A stretch of 64,000 bases of DNA, taken from Gordonia sp. 'Campus'. GTDB taxonomy: Bacteria; Actinomycetota; Actinomycetes; Mycobacteriales; Mycobacteriaceae. The stretch is from contig NZ_JAKOIW010000010.1 of assembly GCF_022206305.1 (NCBI RefSeq), positions 1-64,000 on the forward strand, read 5' to 3'. Under the pieces are notes generated by a model. The model made no database searches, had not been told where the DNA came from, and saw only the letters and a program-made list of their open reading frames with translations. The translations under genes and the position numbers were made by a program. Shown here piece by piece: positions 48,578-57,041 of the stretch. The first letter of the stretch is position 1, and each line of letters starts with the position of its first letter.

Positions 48578-49201
48578 TCACTCGCTTCCCAGGGTCTCCA
48601 CGACAACCTGCGCAACGGCTTTCATCGTCGTCCTCCGGTCCATCGCGGCGCGCTGGATCCATTTGAAGGCCTCGGGTTCGGACAGCGTCTGCTTCTCCAT
48701 GAGGAGCCCTTTGGCACGTTCGACGAGCTTGCGGGTCTCGAGCCGCTCGTTCATCGTCGCGACCTCGCCCTCGAGTTGCTTCAATTCCTGATAGCGACTC
48801 ACCGCCACCTCTATGGCCGGCACCAGATCGGCCTTCGTGAACGGTTTGACCAGGTAGGCCATGGCGCCGGCGTCGCGCGCCTTGTCGATGAAGTCCCGTT
48901 GGCTGAATGCGGTCAGCATGACCACCGGCGCGAGCCGCTTCTGGGCGATCTCGGTTGCCGCGTCGATACCGTCGCGGACGGGCATCTTGATGTCCATGAT
49001 CACCAGATCGGGCGACAGGGACTCCGTCAGTTCGACGGCGACCTGTCCGTTCGGGGCCTCCCCGACGACGTCATATCCCTCTTCGCGCAGCATCTCGATC
49101 AGATCCATCCGGATCAGCGAATCATCCTCCGCGACCAGCACCCGATGCGTTGTCGTGGTCTCACCGGCCGTTGTCGTCGCACTGTCGGTCACCGTGACCA
49201 T
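48578..49201 (-). CDS. pdtaR: PdtaR-like response regulator with ANTAR domain
   Basis: Two-component antiterminator regulator of 207 residues. The receiver domain (20-140) has the acidic pair AEDDS, phosphoacceptor aspartate in VIMDIKMP near 70, threonine in MLTAF and lysine in LVKPF. A coiled-coil linker (YQELKQLEGEVATMNERLETRK) leads to the C-terminal ANTAR RNA-binding domain (AKGLLMEKQTLSEPEAFKWIQRAAM). ANTAR proteins bind paired-loop RNA and prevent transcription termination. The PdtaS kinase is not in the window. From memory Rv1626 of M. tuberculosis has the same neighbourhood. Confidence 0.95.
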   Translation of the reverse strand: MVTVTDSATTTAGETTTTHRVLVAEDDSLIRMDLIEMLREEGYDVVGEAPNGQVAVELTESLSPDLVIMDIKMPVRDGIDAATEIAQKRLAPVVMLTAFSQRDFIDKARDAGAMAYLVKPFTKADLVPAIEVAVSRYQELKQLEGEVATMNERLETRKLVERAKGLLMEKQTLSEPEAFKWIQRAAMDRRTTMKAVAQVVVETLGSE

Positions 49202-49313
49202 CCCCTCCTCCGGGTCCGCTGGGGCGCGTCCGTGTGCACGCAGAGTACCGGTTGGCAGGCGCGACGGCCGATCATCTAGAGTTGGTCTCCGGCGCGGGGC
49301 AACCCGTGTACTG

Positions 49314-49390
49314 GCCCCCGTAGCCCAATTGGCAGAGGCAACGGATTCAAAACCCGTCCAGTGTCAGTTCGAGTCTGACCGGGGGCACCA
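49314..49390 (+). tRNA. tRNA with anticodon CAA (nominal tRNA-Leu), class I shape
   Basis: A 77-base gene with encoded CCA. Acceptor GCCCCCG pairs with CGGGGGC; D arm GCC...GGC; anticodon loop TTCAAAA gives CAA; T arm GTCAG-TTCGAGT-CTGAC; discriminator A. The variable loop is only five bases (CCAGT), whereas leucine tRNAs normally have a long variable arm, and the anticodon stem has an A-C mismatch at its top pair (31-39). By anticodon it reads UUG (Leu). I recall a similar tRNA-Leu (leuX) near pdtaR in M. tuberculosis. Confidence 0.88.
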
Positions 49391-49443
49391 GAAGCAGCTG
49401 CCTGACGGCGACCACGGGATCACCAACGGCCGGGACGGCCCGC

Positions 49444-50835
49444 TCACCACGACAACGACGGCTCACCATCGGTGACGCTGATCCCGACACGGTCGCCGTG
49501 CACGGTCCGGACCCCGAACAGCCGGTCGAGAAGCTCGTCGGCGTGCAGATCCGTGTGTGCCGACCAGCGCCGGGCCCGATGCCGTGCGCGCGACGACGCG
49601 ACCGTGAGCGACGCCGACTGTGTTCCGTCGAAGTCCACCGTCACCTGACCGCACTCCCCCGGTGCAACCTGTGCGGTGAGCAGGGCCAGCGAATAGTCCG
49701 AGAAGACCAGGGGCCCGGCGATCTCGACGACGAACCGGCACCGCGACAGCGTCGACGCGTCGGGTGCACCGGTCCGGATCCGCGAATCGTGCACGCCCAG
49801 TTGGGCGAGCAATGCCGCGGAGCGCTCGCCGACGAGCCAGACAGCCGCATCCACGCTGCGACCGTCCGCCCCACGCAACACGCTGCCGACCGTTCGCATC
49901 AGCGATGCCGCGGTGCGTCCCTCGGCCGACACGACCACGACGATGTCAGGGATCGAATACAGGAGTCCGGCGGTCCGGGCCGCCGGATCGGTGACGAGCG
50001 GCGCGAGCGCCAGGGCTTCGGCGTTCTTCTCCGAAATCCGTTCCGGCACCGAACGCTCGGCCCAGTCGGGGCCGTCGTGCCACGCGACCGCACCGGGTTC
50101 GTGCGCGAACACCGCGCCCATCATGAACGCCCGGTTCGCGAACTCCCAGTCCTCTCCCCCGTACCGGACGAACGACGGATCGAAACCGCCGATGTCGTGG
50201 AACAGCTCACGGCTACAGGTCATCACCGCGCTGATCATGTACTTGTAACCGTCCCAGCCAGGGGTGAGGAGATCGGCCGTGCGATCGTACGCGTCGACCA
50301 ACCACCCGGGTTCGCAATCATGCGAACGTTCGAGATGCCCCTGTGCGCACAGCCATTCGTGTACCCCTTCCGGGGTGACCTCACTGAGATCGGCATGTTT
50401 GCGCCGACCGACGACGAGCGCGTCGGGTGCCGCGGCCGGCAACCTGACCGCGTGGCGGATGTATCCGGCTGTCGGAATCGTGTCCGCGTCGAGAAAACAC
50501 AGGATCGTGCCGTTCGATGCGGCGACTCCCAGGTTGCGTGCGGCCGCTGCCCGAAAGCCCCTGTCCTCCTGCGACACCACCGTGATCGTCAACCGGGACG
50601 TCCACGCGCTGACGTCCGGCGGACAGGACGAACCGTCGTCGGCCACCACCACCTCCAGGCGATCAGCCGGGTAGGTCTGGGCCGTCAACGCTTCGAGGAC
50701 CAGCGCGAGTTGGCGGGGTTGGTTGTAGTACGGGATGACGACGCTCACCAGCGGCGTCGGCGCGGCATCGTCGATCAGGTCCCACCGGTTGTCGGGCACG
50801 ACGGTCCGACCATCACCGAGCCCGATGACCGTCAC
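49444..50835 (-). CDS. Family 2 glycosyltransferase
   Basis: A GT-A fold transferase of 463 residues. SVVIPYYNQPRQLALVLEAL near residue 30 is the nucleotide-sugar-binding start, VVVADDGSS follows, and the DxD-type metal motif is FLDADTIPT near 113. GGFDPSFVRYGGEDWEFANR near 215 is the acceptor/catalytic segment seen in chondroitin-polymerase-like enzymes. The C-terminal 180 residues are not recognised and may be an accessory domain. GTG at 50835 shares a GTGA overlap with the preceding gene; GTG 50844 is an alternative. It is last of three glycan genes and probably works on an exported polysaccharide or glycolipid. Confidence 0.85.
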   Translation of the reverse strand: MTVIGLGDGRTVVPDNRWDLIDDAAPTPLVSVVIPYYNQPRQLALVLEALTAQTYPADRLEVVVADDGSSCPPDVSAWTSRLTITVVSQEDRGFRAAAARNLGVAASNGTILCFLDADTIPTAGYIRHAVRLPAAAPDALVVGRRKHADLSEVTPEGVHEWLCAQGHLERSHDCEPGWLVDAYDRTADLLTPGWDGYKYMISAVMTCSRELFHDIGGFDPSFVRYGGEDWEFANRAFMMGAVFAHEPGAVAWHDGPDWAERSVPERISEKNAEALALAPLVTDPAARTAGLLYSIPDIVVVVSAEGRTAASLMRTVGSVLRGADGRSVDAAVWLVGERSAALLAQLGVHDSRIRTGAPDASTLSRCRFVVEIAGPLVFSDYSLALLTAQVAPGECGQVTVDFDGTQSASLTVASSRARHRARRWSAHTDLHADELLDRLFGVRTVHGDRVGISVTDGEPSLSW

Positions 50836-51842
50836 GCACTCCACCGCCGCAACAGTCGCTCGTGCTCCAGCCCGACATCGACGGCCGTGGGCGACGGCAC
50901 GACGGAAGGATCGATCCAGGTGTCCGCAGGGTGCGCGATCGCATGCTCGATGGCGGCCTGCAGCGCATCGTCGTCGTTCGCGTGCATCGTCAGCACGCCC
51001 GGGGACCGCGCGGCGAGTTCCTCGGTGTAAGTGGTGCGCGGGACCAGTGGCCTGCGCCCGGCGGAGATCCAGGAGTTGATCGAGCCGGATGCCGACATGT
51101 GCCGGTGATAGGCGACGGGAACCGTGACCTCGGCCGATGCCCGCCGGAGTTCGTCGTCGGTCAGGTACCCGGTGATCTCACACCGCCTACCCATGTCCGC
51201 CGCCAGCTTTGCCAGGTCGTCGGCGAGATCCTCGTGTCCGGGTGACGGGGTGCCGAGTGCGACGAAGCCGATCGACGGATCGAGACCGGACATCGCCCGA
51301 AGAGTCTCGAGATGCCCCTTCCCGGGATACAGGTAGCCGAGCACGCCCACCGTCGATTCCGCTGTCGCCGAGGGCTTGTCGACGGGTCGGGAGTCGATCA
51401 TCAGCGGAACGACCTCGACTTCGATCGTCGGGTCGACGAATTCGGAGAACAGCGACGCCTCGTGTCGGCTCGACACGATCACGCCGGTCGCCGATCGGGC
51501 CACCGACCGGAAGAACTCGATGCGTGCCTGCATCGACCGCCCGTCCGAGGGCTGGGGCAGGTCGTGCAGCGTCACCGAGACCGGTCGGCGCAGACCCGCG
51601 ATCATCGCGAGCAGATTGTCGCGCGCCTGCAGAGGCGTGCGCCCGAACAGGCGATCGGTCACGTGTAGGTGCACGAGCGCGCAGTCGGCCAGTCCAGCCG
51701 GCAGTCCGGCGCAGAGGGTGCGCATGTGCGCCAACCGATGATGGCCGCCCTCGGCGGTCACCGCGTCGTACACCGACTGCGCATACCGCACCACACCGTG
51801 CGACCGGGGTCCGACGAGGAGGTGTCCCAGTGGGCTCGTCAT
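50832..51842 (-). CDS. GT-B type glycosyltransferase (family 4-like)
   Basis: A 336-residue transferase. GHLLVGPRSHGVVRYAQSVYDAV is the N-terminal Gly-rich donor-domain start, SVTLHDLP lies near 90, and the C-terminal domain has GVLGYLYPGKGHLETLRAM and CEITGYLTDDELRRASAEVTVP, the family 4-like middle. Sugar and acceptor are unknown. ATG at 51842 overlaps the upstream stop (ATGA) and was preferred to a longer frame to 51920. It is the middle gene of a three-gene operon with the WcbI-like gene and the family 2 transferase. Confidence 0.82.
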   Translation of the reverse strand: MTSPLGHLLVGPRSHGVVRYAQSVYDAVTAEGGHHRLAHMRTLCAGLPAGLADCALVHLHVTDRLFGRTPLQARDNLLAMIAGLRRPVSVTLHDLPQPSDGRSMQARIEFFRSVARSATGVIVSSRHEASLFSEFVDPTIEVEVVPLMIDSRPVDKPSATAESTVGVLGYLYPGKGHLETLRAMSGLDPSIGFVALGTPSPGHEDLADDLAKLAADMGRRCEITGYLTDDELRRASAEVTVPVAYHRHMSASGSINSWISAGRRPLVPRTTYTEELAARSPGVLTMHANDDDALQAAIEHAIAHPADTWIDPSVVPSPTAVDVGLEHERLLRRWSA

Positions 51843-52810
51843 GCCAGCCCCAGGATGTCGATGAGCTCGACGTAACGGTCCAACACGGCATCGATGAACT
51901 CGGGATGATCTGCGTACCACTGCATCTGGCTTCGGTGGACGGCCTCCTCGGTCAACGCGGAACCGTCGACGTCCCAGGCGATCCGCGCGGATGCGTCGAT
52001 GGCGAGCGCATCGATCACGCGTTGTTCCAGTGGCGCGCGAATGTTGCCGAGCAGCTCCCGCGTCGGTGGGATCGGCGCCGACGCCCCGAGTGCGTCGAGG
52101 ATTCGGCGACCGAGGGTCAGCAGTACCCGGTTGCCGGGATGGTTGATCGTGTGCGCGGCGTCAGCCCCGACGTCGAGCAGGATGTCGGAGATGGCGATGT
52201 CGCACTGGCGACGTTCGCGCGCCGCGAGCTGTTCCACACTCCAGCGCGCTGCCTCTCGCAAGCGCTCGCCCGTGACGTCGACATCCCACTCGTCGAAAGA
52301 CTCACGGCCGTCCCGCGCGGCGAGGACCGTTCGGAGGTCGTGGTACGGCACAGCAGCAGGTACCGCCGATGGTTGCGAAGGGTGTCGCGCGATGACCTGG
52401 AACGGATACAACCCGCCGTAGCGGATGACCGGCCACACGATGACCGTCGCCGACGGCGCCAGGTCGGCCAGATCCGGTCCGCCGATCGGCAGGTCGCGGT
52501 ATCCCGCACGCACCGGTTGCGTCACGATGACCGCCGCCCGGCGGACGAGGTTCTCGACGTGGACGATGTCGGTGGACTCGAGTTCGTGGACCGGCGGCAC
52601 GCGGACGGTACGGAACGGTAGGTCGGGGGAATCGGACAGGACGATCCGCAGCGCCTCGGCCTGACAGTTCCCCCAGACCACGAGCAGCGCCCTCTCGTCG
52701 GTCCCCAACGCGGCCGCGGACCCCGGTACGCCGTAGAAGTCGCCGTAGTGTCGGGTCCGCCCATCCACTGGCACGTCGTGACCCACCGACACGTCGTCAC
52801 CCGGAGTCAT
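51839..52810 (-). CDS. WcbI-like polysaccharide biosynthesis protein (putative acetyltransferase)
   Basis: A 323-residue protein of the WcbI family, whose founding member is a capsule biosynthesis protein of Burkholderia with an SGNH-like fold proposed to transfer acetyl groups. The signature LLVVWGNCQAEALR near residue 42 is intact, and HTINHPGNRVL near 220 and SDILLDVG near 208 fit the family C-terminal half. ATG at 52810 has GGGAG five bases upstream, better than the TTG at 52822. It is first of a three-gene glycan operon with ATGA overlaps, so it probably modifies the glycan the two transferases build. Confidence 0.8.
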   Translation of the reverse strand: MTPGDDVSVGHDVPVDGRTRHYGDFYGVPGSAAALGTDERALLVVWGNCQAEALRIVLSDSPDLPFRTVRVPPVHELESTDIVHVENLVRRAAVIVTQPVRAGYRDLPIGGPDLADLAPSATVIVWPVIRYGGLYPFQVIARHPSQPSAVPAAVPYHDLRTVLAARDGRESFDEWDVDVTGERLREAARWSVEQLAARERRQCDIAISDILLDVGADAAHTINHPGNRVLLTLGRRILDALGASAPIPPTRELLGNIRAPLEQRVIDALAIDASARIAWDVDGSALTEEAVHRSQMQWYADHPEFIDAVLDRYVELIDILGLA

Positions 52811-53010
52811 TCCAGCTCCCAAGTGGCGTGAGCGCCGGGGCGGTTCTCTGTCATCACCAGTACTGACTCCTTCTCGAACGGGCGGACCGGGTTCCCGAAC
52901 CTCTCGTATATCCGTTTCGCCCGCTAAAGAATCATCGCGCTGATCACACCCCGTCGGTCATCCCCGGTGCATGGGAATTCCACGCCCCCGCGGGGTCGGC
53001 ACGTCGACGC

Positions 53011-53045
53011 CGACGGCCCCGGTGATCGCGTCACCGGGGCCGTCG
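53011..53045 (-). terminator. Strong hairpin terminator after the acyl-CoA dehydrogenase gene
   Basis: A perfect 15-base stem (53011-53025 with 53031-53045) and a 5-base loop, 21 bases after the stop of the minus-strand dehydrogenase gene. No long T tract is present. The rest of the 52811-53066 gap shows nothing I can identify apart from what must be the promoter of the glycan operon. Confidence 0.85.
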
Positions 53046-53066
53046 ACTGTGTGGAGTCGTTCGGCG

Positions 53067-54209
53067 TCAGAGCGTCCGCGCGATGATCTCCTTCATGATC
53101 TCGTTGGTGCCCGCATAGATCTTCTGCACGCGGTTGTCGGCCCAGAGACGGGCGATCGGGTACTCGTTCATGTAGCCGTAGCCGCCGAACAGCTGGAGGC
53201 ATTCGTCGGCGACCACCATGGCGCGGTCGCTGGTCCACCACTTGGCCATCGCGACGGTCGGGATGTCGAGTTCGCCCTTGATGTGCTTGGTGATGCAGTC
53301 GTCGACGAAGACCCGGCCGATCCGGGTCTCGGTGGCTGCCTCCGCGAGTTTGAACTTGGTGTTCTGGAAGCTGAAGATCGGCCGGCCGAAGGCGGTGCGG
53401 TCCTTGGTGTAAGCGATGGTCTCCGAGACCGCCTTCTCCATTCCCGCCACCGACGCCACGGCGATGATCAGACGTTCCTGCGGGAGCTGCTGCATCAGCT
53501 GGATGAAGCCCTGCCCCTCCTCGGTGCCGAGCAGATTCGAGGTGGGCACGCGCACACCGTCGAAGAACAACTCGGAGGTGTCCTGCCCGCGCTGGCCGAC
53601 CTTGTCGAGCACCCGGCCACGACGGAAGCCCTCGCGGTCCGCCTCGACGAGGATGAGCGAGATGCCCTTGGCGCCCTCGGACACGTCGGTCTTGGCCACG
53701 ACGATGATGATGTCGGCCTGACTTCCGTTGGTGATGAACGTCTTCGAGCCGTCGATGACGTACTCGTCACCCTGCTTGATGGCCTTGGTCTTGACGCTCT
53801 GCAGGTCCGATCCCGTACCGGGCTCGGTCATCGCGATGGCGCCGACGGCCTCGCCGCTGGCCATCTTGGGCAGCCACGTGGTCTTCTGCTCCTCCGAGCC
53901 GTACTCGAGGATGTAGTGCGCGACGATGCCGTTGTGCAGGCTGACGCCCCACGAGCTGTCGGCGACGCGCGCCTGCTCCTCGATCAAGACGGCCTCGTGC
54001 GCAAAGTTGCCGCCCCCGCCCCCGTACTCCTCCGGGATCGACATGCAGAGAAGACCCAGTTCGCCGGCCTTGTTCCACAGGTCGCGGTCGACGTGGTGCT
54101 GCTCGATGAACTTATCGGCGTTCGGCTTGATCTCTTTCTCGCAGAAGCTGCGAGCGAGATCGCGCAGGGCGCTGAGATCGTCGTTTTCCCAAGAGGACCG
54201 TTCGGCCAT
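53067..54209 (-). CDS. Long-chain acyl-CoA dehydrogenase
   Basis: FAD enzyme for the first step of beta-oxidation, 380 residues. MTEPGTGSDLQSVKT near 126 and GSKTFITNGSQADIIIV near 155 are the FAD/substrate motifs, and FGGYGYMNEYP near 340 is the C-terminal one. The position of the MCAD-type glutamate is replaced in IYAGTNEIMKEI, while LPQERLIIA near 245 holds the alternative catalytic glutamate used by long-chain (ACADL) and isovaleryl enzymes, so the long-chain type is preferred. It starts at ATG 54209. It stands upstream of a terminator and 113 bases after the acyl-CoA ligase gene of the same strand. Confidence 0.93.
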   Translation of the reverse strand: MAERSSWENDDLSALRDLARSFCEKEIKPNADKFIEQHHVDRDLWNKAGELGLLCMSIPEEYGGGGGNFAHEAVLIEEQARVADSSWGVSLHNGIVAHYILEYGSEEQKTTWLPKMASGEAVGAIAMTEPGTGSDLQSVKTKAIKQGDEYVIDGSKTFITNGSQADIIIVVAKTDVSEGAKGISLILVEADREGFRRGRVLDKVGQRGQDTSELFFDGVRVPTSNLLGTEEGQGFIQLMQQLPQERLIIAVASVAGMEKAVSETIAYTKDRTAFGRPIFSFQNTKFKLAEAATETRIGRVFVDDCITKHIKGELDIPTVAMAKWWTSDRAMVVADECLQLFGGYGYMNEYPIARLWADNRVQKIYAGTNEIMKEIIARTL

Positions 54210-54322
54210 GGTGCGAGTACCTATCCACGAGTAACAATGTCAACGGCGAGCGTAACAGTGCGTGTTGGCAACGTCTCATTGGCATGACAGACGCACTTTG
54301 TCTCAGGCGGAGACCGTCGCAC

Positions 54323-55924
54323 TCACCCGCGGTCGCGGAGCACGTTCTTTTGGATCTTGCCCGTCGATGTCTTGGGCAGTTCGGTGAAGACGACCGTCTT
54401 GGGCACCTTGAACCGCGCCAGGGCTCCGCGTGCGAACTCGACGAGACCCTCGGCGGTCAGGCTCGCTCCGGCGCGCACGGTGACATAGGCGATCGGCACC
54501 TCACCCCATCGTTCGTCCGGACGGCCGACGACCGCCGATTCGACGACGTCGGGGTGGCTGTCGAGCACCCGCTCCACCTCGACCGACGCGATGTTCTCGC
54601 CGCCGGAGATGATGACGTCCTTGCTGCGGTCGCGGATCTCGACATACCCGTCCGGATGCATCACCGCGAGGTCACCGGTCCGTAGCCACCCCCCGATCGT
54701 CGCCGCGGCGGTGGCGTCGGGGTCGCGGTAATAGCCGAGCATGACGTTGTTGCCGCGCACCACCAGCTCGCCGACCGTCGCCGCGTCGGCGGGCACGTCG
54801 ACACCATCGGCCGTCACGACACGGACCAGGACCGCCGCGATGTTCCCGATGCCCTGTCGCGCTTTGCGTTCGGCACGTTCGGTGTCGGTGGCGTCGTCCC
54901 ATTCCGGTTGCCATTCGTTGACGACGATCGGACCGAATGTCTCGGTCATGCCGTACAGATGCGTCACCTCGATGCCCAGGCGAGCCATCCGGGCGAGCAA
55001 TGCCGGTGACGGGGGCGCCCCACCCGTCCCGGCCTGCACCGTCGTCGAAAGCCGGGTGGCGGCCGGGTCCTCGGCGATCATCGTGAGCACCGTTGGCGCT
55101 GCACTGAAGTGAGTGACACCGTCTGCCACGAGGTGATGCCAGATCTGAGCGGTGTCGATGCCCCGAAGGCAGACACTCGTGCCGCCGGCGGCGACGACAG
55201 CCCATGTGAAACACCAACCGTCGCAATGGAACATCGGCAGCGTCCACAGGTACTTCGAGCCCGGCCCGAGGCCGGAGTGGTACGCCATCGCCACCGACTG
55301 CAGATACGCGCCCCGATGGTGGTACATCACGCCTTTAGGGCGTCCGGTGGTGCCGGAGGTGTAGTTGATCGCGAGTAGTCCGCGCTCGTCGGTGTCCCGA
55401 CGAACCGGGGCGCCCGCGTTCGCGAGCAGTCGCTCGTACTCGTCCGAGCCGTCCGCCGAACCTCCGATCACCACCCGGACCCCGACTGCTTCCCCGACTG
55501 CTCGTGCGCGGGCGGCGAACTCGACCGTCGCGACGAGAACCGAAGCGCCGCTGTGTTCCAGGATGTAGGTCAGCTCCGGCTCGGAGAGCCGGACGTTCAG
55601 CGGCACCAGTACAGAGCCGTGGGCGGGAACAGCACTGTGCAGTTCCAGCATCACGTGCGAGTTCGCACACAACGCGGCGACGCGGTCACCGGGGCCGACA
55701 CCGAGTTCCTCGAGCACGGCGGTCAATCGCTGGACCCGATCGTGGAACTCGGTGTAAGTGAAGCGACGTGACCCGTCGATCACCGCGATCCGTCCGGCGA
55801 ATGCCGCAGCGGCCCGATCCAGGAACGTGGCCGGACTCAGCGCGGCAAAGGTGAACTCGGCCGGCGGCGGCACCGGGCTCCGAGCGCTGCCGGTGTCCGG
55901 GTCCGGGCCGTGTTCAGTCACCAT
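54323..55924 (-). CDS. AMP-forming acyl-CoA synthetase (fatty-acid CoA ligase family)
   Basis: Activates a carboxylic acid as its CoA thioester through an acyl-adenylate. The 533-residue protein shows INYTSGTTGRPKGVMYHH near 183, THLYGMTETFGP near 310, GWLRTGDLAVMHPDGY near 410 and the final LPKTSTGKIQKNVLR lysine motif. Substrate is not evident. It is the last gene of the sugar-type operon: ATG 55924 lies before the upstream stop, an 11-base overlap. An acid activator at the end of a sugar operon is odd; it might activate an aldonic or short acid made upstream. The open frame to 56215 beyond the ATG is not part of the protein. Confidence 0.88.
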   Translation of the reverse strand: MVTEHGPDPDTGSARSPVPPPAEFTFAALSPATFLDRAAAAFAGRIAVIDGSRRFTYTEFHDRVQRLTAVLEELGVGPGDRVAALCANSHVMLELHSAVPAHGSVLVPLNVRLSEPELTYILEHSGASVLVATVEFAARARAVGEAVGVRVVIGGSADGSDEYERLLANAGAPVRRDTDERGLLAINYTSGTTGRPKGVMYHHRGAYLQSVAMAYHSGLGPGSKYLWTLPMFHCDGWCFTWAVVAAGGTSVCLRGIDTAQIWHHLVADGVTHFSAAPTVLTMIAEDPAATRLSTTVQAGTGGAPPSPALLARMARLGIEVTHLYGMTETFGPIVVNEWQPEWDDATDTERAERKARQGIGNIAAVLVRVVTADGVDVPADAATVGELVVRGNNVMLGYYRDPDATAAATIGGWLRTGDLAVMHPDGYVEIRDRSKDVIISGGENIASVEVERVLDSHPDVVESAVVGRPDERWGEVPIAYVTVRAGASLTAEGLVEFARGALARFKVPKTVVFTELPKTSTGKIQKNVLRDRG

Positions 55925-57041
55925 CGATCGCCGCCTCTTTCTCCACCTGTTCGATGGCCGCGATGATACTGGGGACCGATGCGTCGACCCAGGTGTTCGC
56001 GACGTGCGGCGCCGACGCCGCCGCGACGGCCAGAGCCTCGATCTCGGCGTCCGACGGTTCGACCATGTCGAGATCGGCCAGCGAAGTCGGGAGACCGAGG
56101 GCACGGAGGAAGCGGCGGATCTCGTCGCGGTCGACCTCGGGATCGTCCTCGAGCGCCAGATGGACCAGCAAGCCGTAGGCGACGTGGTACCCGTGCAGAT
56201 GCGCCGACGACCCACGCCCGACCTGAAGACCCCGCGTCATACAGTGCGCGATCGACAGGCCGCCGTTCTCATAACCGATGCCCGACAACAGAATGACCGC
56301 CTCGATGACCGCCTCGAGTTCCGGGGTGACCTGGTGCGCGAGTGCATCGCGCACCGCGGCCTCGCCGTCGCGCAACAGGATTCGTGAACATCCGTCGGCG
56401 ACCACCTCGCCGATGATCAGCGGGCGGGTGCCCTGCGTGGTGACACCACGCCCCCGCGCGCACGAGCGGGCCTCGTACTTCTTGGCGAGCGCATCTCCGA
56501 TGCCCGATACCAGAAATCGGATCGGCGCCTTTGCGATCACCTCGGTGTCGACGATGACCGCTGCCGGATTCGCGGGAAGACGACCGAGTTCCGAGAGGCG
56601 CCCGTGCTCGTCGTAGAGCGCGAACACGCTGGCGGTCGGACCGTCGTTGGACGCGACCGTCGGCACCGAGACCATCGGCCGTCCGACGGCCTCGGCCACA
56701 CCCTTGGCGATGTCGAGCGCCTTGCCTCCCCCGATGCCGACCACCACGTCGCCCTGTCCGGCCGAAACGCGCGTCAGGGTGTCGGCGATGACCCCGCGGG
56801 TCACCGGTCCGGTCACCCGGATCACGCGCGCGCGCAGCTCGGCGCCGGCGAGCGACGCCTCGATACGCGCCCCGAACAGTTCCGCGATGTCGGCGTCGAT
56901 GACCACGACCGGCGCTCCCCCGATCTCGGCCACCACCCCGCCGAGCTCATCGAGAACCCCCGGGCCCTGCAGATACTGTTGCGGAGCCGCGAACCGACGG
57001 GCGGCGCGGGCGACACCGATCCCATCCAGCAGAGCGCTCAT
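55914..57041 (-). CDS. Glycerol dehydrogenase-like metal-dependent alcohol dehydrogenase
   Basis: NAD-linked polyol dehydrogenase of the GldA group, 375 residues. VGIGGGKALDIAKGVAEA near 100 is the nucleotide-binding loop, PTVASNDGPTASVFALY near 126 the substrate region, and IGDALAKKYEARS near 180 carries the first metal aspartate; IAHCMTRGL near 265 and the HLHGYHVAYG segment near 283 supply the metal histidines. It would oxidise a small polyol or reduce a hydroxyketone. ATG at 57041 shares an ATGA overlap with the transketolase C-terminal gene. Confidence 0.86.
   Translation of the reverse strand: MSALLDGIGVARAARRFAAPQQYLQGPGVLDELGGVVAEIGGAPVVVIDADIAELFGARIEASLAGAELRARVIRVTGPVTRGVIADTLTRVSAGQGDVVVGIGGGKALDIAKGVAEAVGRPMVSVPTVASNDGPTASVFALYDEHGRLSELGRLPANPAAVIVDTEVIAKAPIRFLVSGIGDALAKKYEARSCARGRGVTTQGTRPLIIGEVVADGCSRILLRDGEAAVRDALAHQVTPELEAVIEAVILLSGIGYENGGLSIAHCMTRGLQVGRGSSAHLHGYHVAYGLLVHLALEDDPEVDRDEIRRFLRALGLPTSLADLDMVEPSDAEIEALAVAAASAPHVANTWVDASVPSIIAAIEQVEKEAAIDGD

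Noticed and set aside
49314..49390. tRNA pseudogene
   Set aside because: Acceptor and T arms are fully paired and the CCA end is encoded, so it was kept as a tRNA despite the odd variable loop.
54323..56215. Longer version of the acyl-CoA ligase
   Set aside because: The extension lies inside the GldA gene and has low-complexity sequence; ATG 55924 fits family length.
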